Shown piece by piece: positions 41,080 through 49,943 of a stretch of DNA of 64,000 bases. The stretch's first letter is position 1, and each line of letters starts with the position of its first letter. The notes under the pieces were generated by a model. The model was given only the letters and a program-made list of their open reading frames with translations. It did no database searches and was not told where the DNA came from. Source of the stretch: Bog-473 sp963719485 (GTDB lineage: Bacteria; Actinomycetota; Acidimicrobiia; Acidimicrobiales; RAAP-2); the NCBI GenBank assembly GCA_963719485.1, contig OY970387.1:2542001-2606000 (forward strand), read 5' to 3'. Made by a program: the position numbers and the translations under genes.

Positions 41080-42135
41080 TTGAGCCGCCGGGGCGAGCGT
41101 CCCAGCCCCGAGATCCTGGCCACGCTCCCCGTCGCCGTCGACGCCATGGGCGGCGACCTGGCCCCCGGGGAAATCGTCGAGGGGGCCCGCCGGGCCTCCG
41201 AGCAGCACGGCGTCGCCGTCGTCCTCGTCGGCCCGCCCGACCAGGTGGGCGACACCAAGGGGCTCGAGTTGATCCCCTGCACCGAGGTCATCGGCATGGA
41301 CGAGGACCCGGCCGGCGGGGTGCGCCGGAAAAAGGACTCTTCGCTCGTGCGGGCGGCCGAGCTGGTGCGCGACGGGAAGGCCTCGGCCATGGTCTCGGCG
41401 GGCAACACCGGCGCGACCATGGCGTCGGCGCTGCTGCGGATGGGCCGGCTGCCCGGGGTGGTGCGGCCCTGTATCGCGACGCCGCTGCCACGGCTTGGTC
41501 GCAATCCGGCCGTGCTCGTCGACGCCGGGGCCAACGCCGAGTGCACCGCGGCCATGCTGGTGCAGTTCGCCCAGATGGGCGCCGCGTACGTCGCCGCCCG
41601 CTTCGGCACCGAGGCACCGACGGTCGGGCTCCTGTCGATCGGCGAGGAGCCGACCAAGGGCACGCCACTGGTGAAGGAGACCCACGGGCTGCTGGTCAAA
41701 GCGGCCAACGTGGGCACCGGCAATGCGGGTGCCGGCGGCTTCGAGTTCATCGGCAACCTCGAGGGGCGGGACCTCCTCCCCTCGCCGGCGGACGTGATCG
41801 TGACGGACGGGTTCACGGGGAACGTGACGCTCAAGACCCTGGAGGGCTCGCTGCGCTTCCTCTTCGACACCATGCTCGGGGTGTTCGGGACGAACGAGGA
41901 GACCACCGGGGCCTCGGGGGTCCTGCTCCCGTACCTCTTGCCCGTGGCGGCCGAGTTCGAGCCCGAGAACACCGGGGGCGCCATGCTGCTCGGCACGGAC
42001 GGGGTCTGCGTCATCAGCCATGGCTCGTCCACTGCAACCGCCATGATGAACGCCGTGCTGGTGGGCCACGAGTGTGCGGCGAGGGGGCTGGCGGACCATG
42101 TGGCGGCCGCCGTGCGATCCGTCGAAATGGCGTAA
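41080..42135 (+). CDS. plsX: Phosphate acyltransferase PlsX
   Basis: This 351-residue enzyme converts acyl-ACP to acyl-phosphate for phosphatidic acid synthesis. The N-terminal VDAMGGDLAPGEIVEGA (about residues 20-36), SAGNTGATMASALL (about 106), VDAGANAEC (about 147) and DGFTGNVTLKTLEGS (about 246) are family signatures. TTG 41080 has GAGG 10 nt upstream and immediately follows rpmF; the next in-frame ATG lies inside the conserved start motif. acpP follows, so an acyl carrier and its consumer are neighbours. Confidence 0.95.
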   Translation: MSRRGERPSPEILATLPVAVDAMGGDLAPGEIVEGARRASEQHGVAVVLVGPPDQVGDTKGLELIPCTEVIGMDEDPAGGVRRKKDSSLVRAAELVRDGKASAMVSAGNTGATMASALLRMGRLPGVVRPCIATPLPRLGRNPAVLVDAGANAECTAAMLVQFAQMGAAYVAARFGTEAPTVGLLSIGEEPTKGTPLVKETHGLLVKAANVGTGNAGAGGFEFIGNLEGRDLLPSPADVIVTDGFTGNVTLKTLEGSLRFLFDTMLGVFGTNEETTGASGVLLPYLLPVAAEFEPENTGGAMLLGTDGVCVISHGSSTATAMMNAVLVGHECAARGLADHVAAAVRSVEMA

Positions 42136-42183
42136 AAGTCCAGTTCAAGAGGTATAAACGGGCGCTTACGGCCCCGCGGCACG

Positions 42184-42189
42184 TACACT
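42184..42189 (+). promoter_or_regulatory. -10 box of acpP
   Basis: TACACT lies 7 bp before GTG 42197, predicting transcription from the start codon itself. The 61-bp plsX-acpP gap has no ribosome binding site before the GTG, which supports a leaderless message. Confidence 0.6.
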
Positions 42190-42196
42190 GGTCGCC

Positions 42197-42493
42197 GTGC
42201 CAGCCGAAACCCACACCAATCAGGGCCCGCTCGACCGCAACGGGGTCTTCGAGTTGATCAGGGACCAGCTGGCCGACATCCTCGAGACGGACCCGTCGTC
42301 GATCACCGAGGGCGCCTCGTTCGTGGAGGACCTCGACGCCGACTCCCTGGCCCTGATCGAGCTGGTCGAAGCCCTGGAAGAGGAGCTGGGGGAGCGGACG
42401 GTGGGTTTCCGCATCAACGACGAGGACCTCGAGGACCTGCGCACGGTCCGGGATGCAGTTGACTACGTCTACGCCAAGCTCGAGGCGGGTTGA
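42197..42493 (+). CDS. acpP: Acyl carrier protein
   Basis: This 98-residue acidic four-helix protein carries acyl chains on phosphopantetheine. The attachment site is the Ser of DADSLALIEL (about residue 51), in the usual DSL motif at the start of helix 2. An N-terminal extension of about 12 residues precedes the first helix (VFELIRDQLADIL). Its place between plsX and rnc is the arrangement known from Firmicutes. It lacks a neighbouring fab cluster, so it may serve plsX or a dispersed fatty-acid synthase. Confidence 0.93.
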   Translation: MPAETHTNQGPLDRNGVFELIRDQLADILETDPSSITEGASFVEDLDADSLALIELVEALEEELGERTVGFRINDEDLEDLRTVRDAVDYVYAKLEAG

Positions 42494-43187
42494 CCCCGGC
42501 GCTGAGGGGGCGGCCGCACTGGCCGAGCGACTTGGCCATTCCTTCGCCGACTTGAGCCTCCTCCAGCACGCCCTCGCCCACCGGAGCTGGTGCGGTGAGC
42601 AGGAGGGCGGCGCGCCCTCCAACGAACGCCTCGAGTTCCTCGGCGACGCGGTGCTGGGCCTGGTCGTGGCCGGCTACACCTACGAGCGCTTCCCCGAGTT
42701 CCCCGAGGGCAAGCTGGCCAAGGTCCGCTCCGCCGTGGTGAACGCCCGCGTGCTGGCCCAGGTGGCCGCCGGGCTCGGGGTGGGCGAGGTCCTCCTGTTG
42801 GGCCGGGGGGAAGAAGGGTCAGGTGGCCGGGCCAAGGCCTCCATCCTGGCCGACGCCTTCGAGGCCGTCCTCGGGTCGGTGTACCTCGACGCCGGTTGGG
42901 ACGCCGCCCGGGAACTGGTGCTGCGCGAGCTCGGCGAGGCGATCGAGCGGGCGGGCGAGGAGCCCGACGACTTCGACCACAAGAGCCGGCTGCAGGAGAG
43001 AGCGGTGCGCGACGGCGAAGGGACGCCCCGCTACATCGTGGTGGGCTCGGGGCCGGACCACGACCGGGTCTACATGGCCGAGGTGTTCCTGGGCGGGACC
43101 CGGTGGGGTGCCGGCGAGGGGCGCTCCAAGAAGGACGCCGAACAGGAGGCCGCACGAGCGGCCTGGGAAGGCCTCACCAGTGCCTGA
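42453..43187 (+). CDS. rnc: Ribonuclease III
   Basis: This 244-residue double-strand RNA endonuclease processes rRNA precursors. The catalytic signature NERLEFLGDAVLGLVV (residues about 53-68) and the second acidic site KASILADAFEAVLGSVYLDAG are followed by a dsRNA-binding domain (KSRLQERAVRDGEGTPRY...SKKDAEQEAARAAWEGL). Only ATG 42453 and TTG 42459 are available before the conserved LAERLGHSF, so the gene overlaps acpP by about 40 bp unless a CTG near 42520 is used. The 3' end overlaps mutM by 8 bp. Confidence 0.92.
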   Translation: MQLTTSTPSSRRVDPGAEGAAALAERLGHSFADLSLLQHALAHRSWCGEQEGGAPSNERLEFLGDAVLGLVVAGYTYERFPEFPEGKLAKVRSAVVNARVLAQVAAGLGVGEVLLLGRGEEGSGGRAKASILADAFEAVLGSVYLDAGWDAARELVLRELGEAIERAGEEPDDFDHKSRLQERAVRDGEGTPRYIVVGSGPDHDRVYMAEVFLGGTRWGAGEGRSKKDAEQEAARAAWEGLTSA

Positions 43188-44079
43188 GTTGCCCGAAGTA
43201 GAGACCCTGCGCCAGGACCTGGCCCGCGAGGTGGTGGGCCGCAAAATCAAGACCGTCGCCGTGGCCAACGGCCGCTCGGTGCGCCGCCACGCCTCGGCCA
43301 AGCACTTCCGCGCCCTCCTGGAGGGACACACCATCAAGTCCGTGGGCCGCCTGGGCAAGTACCTGCTCCTCACGCTCGACAGCGGGGACACGCTCGTCGT
43401 GCATCTCGGGATGAGCGGCCAGCTGCTCCGGGTCAAGTCGGCGAAGGACCCCAAGCCGAAGCACACCCACGTCGTCATCACGTTCACCCAGGGCGGTGAG
43501 CTCCGCTACGTGGACCCGCGCACCTTCGGGGAGCTCTTCGTTTCGACGCCGCCGCTCAAGGCCGACGGGACGCCTCTGAGCCCCGTCTCGGGGACGGCGG
43601 GCGGCGACGGCGCCGCCATCCGCAAGGCGGTCCCCGAGCTGGCCCATCTGGGCTTCGATCCCATTGAGGACCTCATGAGCTGGGACCGCTTCGGCGCCCT
43701 GCTCCACCAGCACCACGGGGGTGTGAAGGCCCTCCTGATGGACCAGAGCTTCACGGCCGGCATCGGGAACCTCTACTCCGACGAGATGCTCTACCAGGCC
43801 GGGCTCCGCTACGACCGGGCCGCCGACTCACTGACGGCCACCGAGGTCCGCCGGCTCTACCGGGCCATCGTCGAGACGCTGGCCGATGCGATCAAGCACA
43901 GGGGTTCCTCGCTGGCGGACGAGCAGTACCGCGACCTCTTCGGCGAGCTCGGCGACTTCCAGGGATCGCACCAGGTCTACGACCGCGAGGGCCAGCCCTG
44001 CCGGCGTTGCCGCAACACCATCGTGCGCGTCAAGGCCGGCGGCCGCTCCACCTTCTTCTGCGAGCACTGCCAGGTTTGA
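43180..44079 (+). CDS. mutM: Formamidopyrimidine-DNA glycosylase
   Basis: This 299-residue base-excision enzyme removes 8-oxoguanine and formamidopyrimidines. The N-terminal PELPEVETLRQDL provides the catalytic Pro and Glu. HLGMSGQLL contains the expected Lys-neighbour loop, GIGNLYSDEMLYQAGL is the helix-two-turn-helix, and a C-terminal zinc finger reads CRRC and CEHC. An insert in the middle (LSPVSGTAGGDGAAIRK) lengthens a loop. GTG 43180 overlaps the rnc stop by 8 nt. The rnc-mutM-smc order is typical of actinobacteria. Confidence 0.96.
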   Translation: MPELPEVETLRQDLAREVVGRKIKTVAVANGRSVRRHASAKHFRALLEGHTIKSVGRLGKYLLLTLDSGDTLVVHLGMSGQLLRVKSAKDPKPKHTHVVITFTQGGELRYVDPRTFGELFVSTPPLKADGTPLSPVSGTAGGDGAAIRKAVPELAHLGFDPIEDLMSWDRFGALLHQHHGGVKALLMDQSFTAGIGNLYSDEMLYQAGLRYDRAADSLTATEVRRLYRAIVETLADAIKHRGSSLADEQYRDLFGELGDFQGSHQVYDREGQPCRRCRNTIVRVKAGGRSTFFCEHCQV

Positions 44080-44105
44080 GTCACCCGCAACGGGTAGGCC
44101 TCCGG

Positions 44106-44111
44106 TAGGGT
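44106..44111 (+). promoter_or_regulatory. -10 box of smc
   Basis: TAGGGT stands 7 bp before ATG 44119 in the 39-bp mutM-smc gap, with no ribosome binding site; this indicates a leaderless internal promoter. Confidence 0.5.
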
Positions 44112-44118
44112 CGCCCCG

Positions 44119-47100
44119 ATGTTCCTGAAGTCGCTCAGCATGAAGGGTTTCAAGTCCTTCGCCGACCCGACGGTGCTCGAATTCGAGCCCGGGATCACCG
44201 TGGTCGTCGGGCCCAACGGGAGCGGCAAGTCCAACGTCGTCGACGCCGTGACCTGGGTCCTGGGCGCCCAGGGTCCCCGCTCCCTGCGCTCGGCGAAGAT
44301 GGAGGACGTCATTTTCGCGGGGACCTCGTCGCGGCCCCAGCTGGGCCGGGCCGAGGTGTCGCTCACCATCGACAACTCGTCGGGCAAGCTGCCGATCGAC
44401 CTGTCCGAGGTCACCATCACCCGGACGCTCTTCCGCTCGGGGGACAGCGAGTACGCCATCAACGGCGCCCCCTGCCGGCTTCTCGACATCTCCGAGCTGC
44501 TCAGCGACTCGGGCGTGGGCCGCCAGCAGCACATGATCATCGGCCAGGGCCAGCTGGACACCGTGCTCAACGCCCGGCCCGAGGACCGCCGGGCCATCAT
44601 CGAAGAGGCGGCCGGGGTGCTCAAGCACCGGCGCCGCCGGGAGCGGGCCGAGCGGCGGCTGGCCGCCACGGCGGAGAACCTCGAGCGCCTGGGCGACCTG
44701 GTGCGTGAGGTGCGGCGCCAGATCCGGCCCCTGGAGCGGCAGGCCGCGGCGGCGCGTTCGCACGACACCGTGGCCTCCGAGCTGCTGGCCGTGCGGCGGT
44801 ATCTCGCCGGCGCCGAGCAGGCCGACCTGACCGCCCGCCGCCGATCGGCGGCCCAGAACCTGACGGTGTGCCGCGACGAGGAGCGTGAGCTGCACGAGGC
44901 CCTCGAGCAGCTCGACGCGGAGGCCACGTCGACCACGGCCGAGCTGTCGTCGCGCCGCGAGGAGGACCTCGCCAACGCACTGGGCCGGGTGCAGGGGCTG
45001 GTGGAGCGGGCCCGCGGCCTGTCGGGGGTCCTGCGCGAGCGTGGGCGGGGCGTGGTGGCTGCGCTCGACGCCGCGGCCGACGTCGACGTGGTTTCGACCC
45101 TCGAGGCCGAGGCGGCCCGCCTGGCCAGCGAGCTGGTCGCGGCCGAGGCCGAGGAGGAGGCGAGCGGTGCGCCGGAGCGCATCGAGCTGGAGGCGGCGCT
45201 GGCCACGCTCGACGGGGAGGCGGCGGCGCTGCGGGAGCGTTGGGACAGCGTGCTGGGCGGCGACGCACCGGACCAGGCCATCGCCCGCGTCAGGGCCCGT
45301 ACCGAGTCGGTCGCCCGCGCCGCCGCGCGCGAGCAGGAGGACCTGGACGCTCTGGGCACGCGGGTCGGCGCACTCGAGGGGCGGGTGGCGGGCGCAGCCG
45401 TGCGGGCCGACCTGCAGGCGAAGCAGGCCGACGAGCTGGAGCAGGCGACGGCCGGGCTCGATGCCGAGCTGGCGGGACGCGGCGCGGAGCTCGAGGACGC
45501 CGTGCGGGTGACGGAGGCGGCCCAGGTGGCGGCGGACGAGGCCGAAGAGGCGCGCCACCGTACCGCGGCCCGGGCCGAGGCGCTGGAGCGCGCGCTGGCG
45601 GACCTGCAAGGTGCCGGTGGGCGTGAGCTGCTGCGCGACGTCGCCGGCGTCGTGGGGTCGCTCGTCGACCTGGTCGAGATCGACGACGGCTGGGACGCCG
45701 CCTTCGAGGCCGCCATCGGGGCCGGTGTCGCCGCGGTCGTGGTCGACGGCCGGCGCTCGGCGCAGGCCGCGCTGTCCACGCTGCGCGAGGGAGGGGTCAC
45801 CGGGGCGGTGCTGGCGCCGCGCCAGTCGTCGGCCCCCGGCGTGGGCGAGCTCCCGCCGGGCAGCAGCGCCGAACCCGTGCGCCGCCACGTCCGGGCCCGC
45901 CGGGGCGGGTCGGTCGCCGAGTCGGTGCTCGACACGCTGGTCGGGCGCGCCGTCCGCGTCGACGGCTGGGAGGAGGCCATCGACCTCTCGCTGGCCCGCG
46001 ACGACCTCGTCGTGGTCACTCCCGAGGGCGACCGCTTCGCCGCCACCGGCTGGCGTGTCCGCTCGACGACCAGCGTGGTGACCGCAGCGTCGGTGGAAGA
46101 GGCGAGCCGCCGGGCGTCGGAAGCGGCCGCGGCCGCCGAGCTGGCGCGGGCCCAGCTCAGCGAGAGCCGGATTGTGCTCGGGCGCTGCCGTGACGCCCGG
46201 ACGGCGGCCGAGCGTGCCGCCGACCGCCACGCCTCCGCCTGCGAGACGGGGCGCGCCGACCGGGAGCGGTCCGCCGAGGAGCAGCGCCGCCTGTCCGGCG
46301 AGCTCGACGAGGCGCGCGCGGCGGTGGCGGCGGCGCACCAGCGCCTGGCCGAGGTCACGGCCGAGCAGGCGCATCTGGCTGGATCATTGCCCGAACTGCA
46401 GGAGGCGCTGGAGGCCTGGGAGGCGCTGGAGGAGCGGCGGGTCGGGCTCCGGGGCCGGCGCCAGGAGGTGGAGGTGCGGGTGGCCGGTGTCGCCGAACGC
46501 CGGCGCGTCCTGGCCGAACGCCAGGCCGAGGTGGAGCGCCGCCTGCAGGGCCACGCCGAGGAGCGGGCGACGGCCGCGTCGCGCCGCCGGCGGCTGGAGG
46601 CCGAGGGCGCCGCGCTGGCCCGCCTGGAGGTGCTGGTCCAGCAGGAGCACGAACGCCTCGACGGCGTCTTCGAGTCCCTGCGCCACGACTACCAGGATCA
46701 GGTCGACGCGGTGCGGGCGGGAGGCGAGAAGCTCGAGCGGCTGCGTCAGGACCGCCACACGACCGAGCAGCGCCTCGACGCGGTGCGCACCCGCACGCGC
46801 ACACTCGACCTGGAGTCAAACGAGGTCGACCTGCGTATGGAGGCGTTGCACGAGCACATCGCGCGCGACCTCGGTGCCACGCCCGACGAGCTGGCCGGCC
46901 TGCCCGAGCCCGAGGCGCCCGAGGGCACGACGCTGACGCAGCACGCCGAAGAGCTGGAGCGCAAGCTCGTCGCGCTCGGACCCGTCAACCCGCTGGCGCT
47001 CGAGGAGCTCTCCACGTTGGAGGAACGACACAAGGAGTTGGAGGCGCAGGTCGACGACGTGCGGGGCGCCCGGCGGGAGCTCCACGAGGTGGTGCGGACG

Positions 47101-47586
47101 CTCGACCACGAGATCATGACGTCGTTCGCCGCTGCGGCGGCCGACGTGAACGAACACTTCTCTGCCCTCATCGCCATGTTGTTCCCGGGTGGAACCGGTC
47201 GCCTGATGCTCGTGGACCCGGATGACCTGTTGAACACCGGCGTCGAAATCGAGGTGCGGCCCGCCGGCCGCAACGTGCGCCGGGTCTCGCTGTTGTCGGG
47301 CGGCGAGCGCTCCATGGCGGCGCTGGCCTTCCTTTTCGCCGTCTTCCGCAGCCGGCCGTCGCCCTTCTACATGATGGACGAGGTGGAAGCCGCGCTCGAC
47401 GACGTGAACCTCAGCCGCTTCCTGGCGCTGGTGCACGAGTTCCGCGACGAGGCTCAGCTGCTCATTGTGAGCCATCAGAAGCGCACCATGGAGACCGGCG
47501 ACGCGCTGTACGGCGTGACGATGGCCCCGGGCGGCTCGTCGCAGGTGGTCAGCCAGAAGGTGGAGAAGGAGAAGGAGCCAGCGTGA
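44119..47586 (+). CDS. smc: Chromosome segregation ATPase SMC
   Basis: This 1155-residue condensin organises and separates chromosomes with ScpAB, which is not encoded here. The N-terminal head has MKGFKSFADPTVLEFEPG and Walker A GPNGSGKSNVVDAV (residues 32-45). Two long coiled coils flank a hinge (about 500-640). The C-terminal head has the ABC signature LLSGGERSMAALAFLFA (about 1058) and Walker B PFYMMDEVEAALDD. Both coils are very rich in Ala, Glu and Arg. GPVNPLALEEL marks the return to the head. It overlaps the next small gene by 4 nt. Confidence 0.97.
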   Translation: MFLKSLSMKGFKSFADPTVLEFEPGITVVVGPNGSGKSNVVDAVTWVLGAQGPRSLRSAKMEDVIFAGTSSRPQLGRAEVSLTIDNSSGKLPIDLSEVTITRTLFRSGDSEYAINGAPCRLLDISELLSDSGVGRQQHMIIGQGQLDTVLNARPEDRRAIIEEAAGVLKHRRRRERAERRLAATAENLERLGDLVREVRRQIRPLERQAAAARSHDTVASELLAVRRYLAGAEQADLTARRRSAAQNLTVCRDEERELHEALEQLDAEATSTTAELSSRREEDLANALGRVQGLVERARGLSGVLRERGRGVVAALDAAADVDVVSTLEAEAARLASELVAAEAEEEASGAPERIELEAALATLDGEAAALRERWDSVLGGDAPDQAIARVRARTESVARAAAREQEDLDALGTRVGALEGRVAGAAVRADLQAKQADELEQATAGLDAELAGRGAELEDAVRVTEAAQVAADEAEEARHRTAARAEALERALADLQGAGGRELLRDVAGVVGSLVDLVEIDDGWDAAFEAAIGAGVAAVVVDGRRSAQAALSTLREGGVTGAVLAPRQSSAPGVGELPPGSSAEPVRRHVRARRGGSVAESVLDTLVGRAVRVDGWEEAIDLSLARDDLVVVTPEGDRFAATGWRVRSTTSVVTAASVEEASRRASEAAAAAELARAQLSESRIVLGRCRDARTAAERAADRHASACETGRADRERSAEEQRRLSGELDEARAAVAAAHQRLAEVTAEQAHLAGSLPELQEALEAWEALEERRVGLRGRRQEVEVRVAGVAERRRVLAERQAEVERRLQGHAEERATAASRRRRLEAEGAALARLEVLVQQEHERLDGVFESLRHDYQDQVDAVRAGGEKLERLRQDRHTTEQRLDAVRTRTRTLDLESNEVDLRMEALHEHIARDLGATPDELAGLPEPEAPEGTTLTQHAEELERKLVALGPVNPLALEELSTLEERHKELEAQVDDVRGARRELHEVVRTLDHEIMTSFAAAAADVNEHFSALIAMLFPGGTGRLMLVDPDDLLNTGVEIEVRPAGRNVRRVSLLSGGERSMAALAFLFAVFRSRPSPFYMMDEVEAALDDVNLSRFLALVHEFRDEAQLLIVSHQKRTMETGDALYGVTMAPGGSSQVVSQKVEKEKEPA

Positions 47587-47831
47587 CCGGCTCGCTCTAC
47601 GTCGTCTTCGTCGTGGCGGCTCTGATCTGCGTCGTGGCCGGGGTGACGGCCGTCTCGCGCACCCGACGGCGCGAGCGTGACGACGGCGAGTACGGCGAGA
47701 ACGGCGAGGACGACGGCGGGGCGACGTACGCGGAGGAGGCGGCGGCGGTTGCTGCCGCCGAGGCCGCGGCCGCCGCTGCGGCACAGGCGCAGGCACAGGA
47801 CGACGAGGTCGACGGGATGCCGCCCGCATGA
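47583..47831 (+). CDS. Small membrane protein between smc and ftsY
   Basis: This 82-residue protein starts at GTG 47583 and overlaps both neighbours (GTGA with smc, ATGA with ftsY). One N-terminal TM helix (LYVVFVVAALICVVAGVTAV) is followed by Arg-rich, then acidic, then Ala-rich sequence. It resembles the N-terminal membrane segment of FtsY-type proteins, and the next gene also begins with a TM helix. A membrane-targeting partner of FtsY or a duplicated anchor are possible; no family is recognised. Confidence 0.6.
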   Translation: MTGSLYVVFVVAALICVVAGVTAVSRTRRRERDDGEYGENGEDDGGATYAEEAAAVAAAEAAAAAAAQAQAQDDEVDGMPPA

Positions 47832-48991
47832 TCGGCACCCTCATCATCATCGTGATCGTGGTGGCGGTCCTGGCGCTGGCCGCCGGGGGGATCGCCGCCA
47901 CCCGGGCCCGCCGGCGCTCCCGCGGGGGCACCGTCGCACCTCCAGGGCCGCCGCCGTCACCGCCGCCCCAGGCCCCGCCGGCCCCCAGCGCGCCCCCGAC
48001 CACTGCGCCCCCGACCACTGCGCCCCCGGCAACTGCGCCGGCACCGACGCCCGCGCCAGCCGAGCCGGAGGCTCCGGCCGCACCCCCGAGCTACCGCAGC
48101 CGGCTGGGCGGTGTGCGCGGGCTGTTCAGCGGGGCCGTGTCCGCGCTGCGCTCAGGACGAATCGACACCGCGACGTGGGAGTCGCTGGAGGAGGCGCTCA
48201 TCCGGGCCGACGTCGGAGTCACCACCACGACCGCCCTGCTCGACGGGCTGCGCGCCAAGGTGCAGTCCAAGGAGATCAGCAGCGGCGACGACCTGCTCCA
48301 CGCCCTGGGCGCGTCGATCCGCGAGCTCCTCGACCACGCCGGGTCCCGCGAGCTGCGCTTCGATGGCAGGGCTGGGGAGCCCGACGTCTGGCTCTTCGTC
48401 GGGGTCAACGGGGTCGGCAAGACGACGACCATCGGCAAGCTCGCCCGGCGACAGACGGCGGCGGGTCGTTCGGTCCTGCTGGCGGCGGGCGACACGTTCC
48501 GGGCCGCCGCCGCTGACCAGCTCGCTCTGTGGGCGGAGCGGACCGAGACCGAAGTTGTCCGAGGCGCGGAGGGTGGTGATCCCAGCGCCGTCGTGTTCGA
48601 CGCGGTGCAGCGCGCCGCGGCGAGGGGCAACGACCTCGTGCTGGCCGACACGGCGGGGCGCCTGCACACCAAGGTGAACCTCGTCGAGGAGCTCAAGAAG
48701 ATCCGGCGCGTGGCCGACCGCGACCCGGGCCGTGTCACCGAGGTCCTTCTCGTCCTCGACGCCACGACCGGCCAGAACGGTCTGGCCCAGGCCCGTCAGT
48801 TCGCCGACGCGGTGGGCGTGACGGGGATCGTGCTCACCAAGCTCGACGGCACGGCCAAGGGCGGCATCGTCATCGCCGTCCAGCGCGAGCTCTTCGTGCC
48901 CGTCAAGCTCGTCGGGCTCGGCGAGGGGGCCGACGACCTGGTGGACTTCGATCCCGACGAATTCGTGGACGCCCTGCTGGACAGTGACTGA
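47828..48991 (+). CDS. ftsY: Signal recognition particle receptor FtsY
   Basis: This 387-residue SRP GTPase docks SRP-ribosome complexes at the membrane. A TM helix (LIIIVIVVAVLALAAGG) and a Pro/Ala/Thr linker (about residues 38-90) replace the acidic A domain of E. coli. The NG domain follows, with G1 GVNGVGKTTTIGKL (about 194), DTAGRLHTK (about 274), TKLDGTAKGG (about 337) and GLGEGADDL. It pairs functionally with ffh at 51492. The last codons overlap the next small gene. Confidence 0.96.
   Translation: MIGTLIIIVIVVAVLALAAGGIAATRARRRSRGGTVAPPGPPPSPPPQAPPAPSAPPTTAPPTTAPPATAPAPTPAPAEPEAPAAPPSYRSRLGGVRGLFSGAVSALRSGRIDTATWESLEEALIRADVGVTTTTALLDGLRAKVQSKEISSGDDLLHALGASIRELLDHAGSRELRFDGRAGEPDVWLFVGVNGVGKTTTIGKLARRQTAAGRSVLLAAGDTFRAAAADQLALWAERTETEVVRGAEGGDPSAVVFDAVQRAAARGNDLVLADTAGRLHTKVNLVEELKKIRRVADRDPGRVTEVLLVLDATTGQNGLAQARQFADAVGVTGIVLTKLDGTAKGGIVIAVQRELFVPVKLVGLGEGADDLVDFDPDEFVDALLDSD
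47990..48034 (+). repeat. Three 15-bp repeats in the ftsY linker
   Basis: GCGCCCCCGACCACT occurs twice, followed by a copy with two changes. It encodes APPTT-type pentapeptides and is a likely site of length variation. Confidence 0.75.
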
Positions 48992-49226
48992 GGGGGGCGG
49001 ACCCTGGGGTTCGATGACGGCGGCTCACAAGAGGGTCGTCCTCACGGTGCTGGTGATCCACCTGATCCTGCTAAAGCTGACCTGGCTGGATCTTCGCCGC
49101 CGTCCCGACGCGGCGGTGCGGGGGCGGAAGCGGATGTGGCGTTTCGCGTCCGGGGTGAACACGAGCGGGTCGGTGGCCTACTGGCTGTTCGGGCGGCGAC
49201 CGATGCCGGCGGTGCAGCCGGACTGA
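48984..49226 (+). CDS. Small single-TM hypothetical protein
   Basis: This 80-residue frame opens at GTG 48984, overlapping ftsY by 8 bp; ATG 49014 would give 70 residues (MTAAHKRVV). One hydrophobic helix (VVLTVLVIHLILLKLTWL) is followed by a basic stretch (RRRPDAAVRGRKRMWR) and a short tail. No family is recognised. Orientation and overlap suggest it is read as the end of the smc-ftsY operon. Confidence 0.5.
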   Translation: MTEGGGPWGSMTAAHKRVVLTVLVIHLILLKLTWLDLRRRPDAAVRGRKRMWRFASGVNTSGSVAYWLFGRRPMPAVQPD

Positions 49227-49242
49227 CCGGCGGGGTCTTGCG

Positions 49243-49851
49243 TCAGCCGACCTTGAGGAGGTCGATGACGAAGACGAGCGTGTCGTTGGGGGCGATGCCG
49301 GCCCCGGGGGACTGTGCCCCGTAGCCGAGGGCCGGCGGGATGATCAGCTCGCGCCGTCCGCCGACCTTCATGCCGACCACGCCCTTGTCCCAGCCCGGGA
49401 TCACCTGTCCGGCTCCCAGTTGGAAGGAGAAGGGCCGGCTCGTCCATGACGACTGGATGACCTTGCCCGAGGAGTAGGTCGCCAGCACGTACTGCACCGT
49501 CACCGTGTCACCGGACGCGGCCGCCGCACCCGTCCCCTCGATCAGGTCGGCACTCTCCAGCGCGGTGGGCGGGGTGCCGGTGGGGACGGTCACCGTCGGC
49601 GCCTGCCCAGCGGTGCCGGCGGGGGACTGGTCACCCGGGGGAATGGCGGCGAAGGCAGCGGGAGCAGTGCCTCCCGGCGCGGTCGTCGACGTGGCGGATG
49701 AACCTCCGGCGGTGTGGGACGTGGACGAGGTCGTGGTGCTCGCCGATCCCGAGGTGCTCGACGGTGAGGAACTGCAGGCGGCCAGGCCCAGTGCGCCGGC
49801 CACTCCGATCACGAGCGCGAGCGCCCAGGTCCGATGCGTTGGAGAAGACAT
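49243..49851 (-). CDS. FKBP-type peptidyl-prolyl isomerase lipoprotein
   Basis: This 202-residue lipoprotein has a lipobox LAAC (Cys about 26). A long Ser/Thr/Ala/Pro linker carries it off the membrane, and an FKBP domain fills the last 100 residues (VTVQYVLATYSSGKVIQSSW, GQVIPGWDKGVVGMKVGGRRELIIP, LGYGAQ). It should catalyse proline isomerisation in exported proteins. The key GWD, VGG and GYG residues are kept. ATG 49851 lies 8 bp after a minus-strand TACGGT box (49865-49860), suggesting a leaderless message. It is convergent with the ftsY operon. Confidence 0.92.
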   Translation of the reverse strand: MSSPTHRTWALALVIGVAGALGLAACSSSPSSTSGSASTTTSSTSHTAGGSSATSTTAPGGTAPAAFAAIPPGDQSPAGTAGQAPTVTVPTGTPPTALESADLIEGTGAAAASGDTVTVQYVLATYSSGKVIQSSWTSRPFSFQLGAGQVIPGWDKGVVGMKVGGRRELIIPPALGYGAQSPGAGIAPNDTLVFVIDLLKVG

Positions 49852-49943
49852 GCGGCGAGACCGTAGTCGTTGGTCGCGGCCTCGCCGGGGCGCCAGCTAC
49901 CCCGGATGCAGTACCCAATCGGATGGCCGAGCATGGCCAGGCT

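Noticed and set aside
39448..42099. An 883-codon minus-strand frame
   Set aside because: It is opposite coaD to plsX, all recognised genes, and has no domain signature.
43828..46374. An 848-codon minus-strand frame
   Set aside because: It mirrors mutM and smc; composition is that of reverse-complemented coiled-coil codons.
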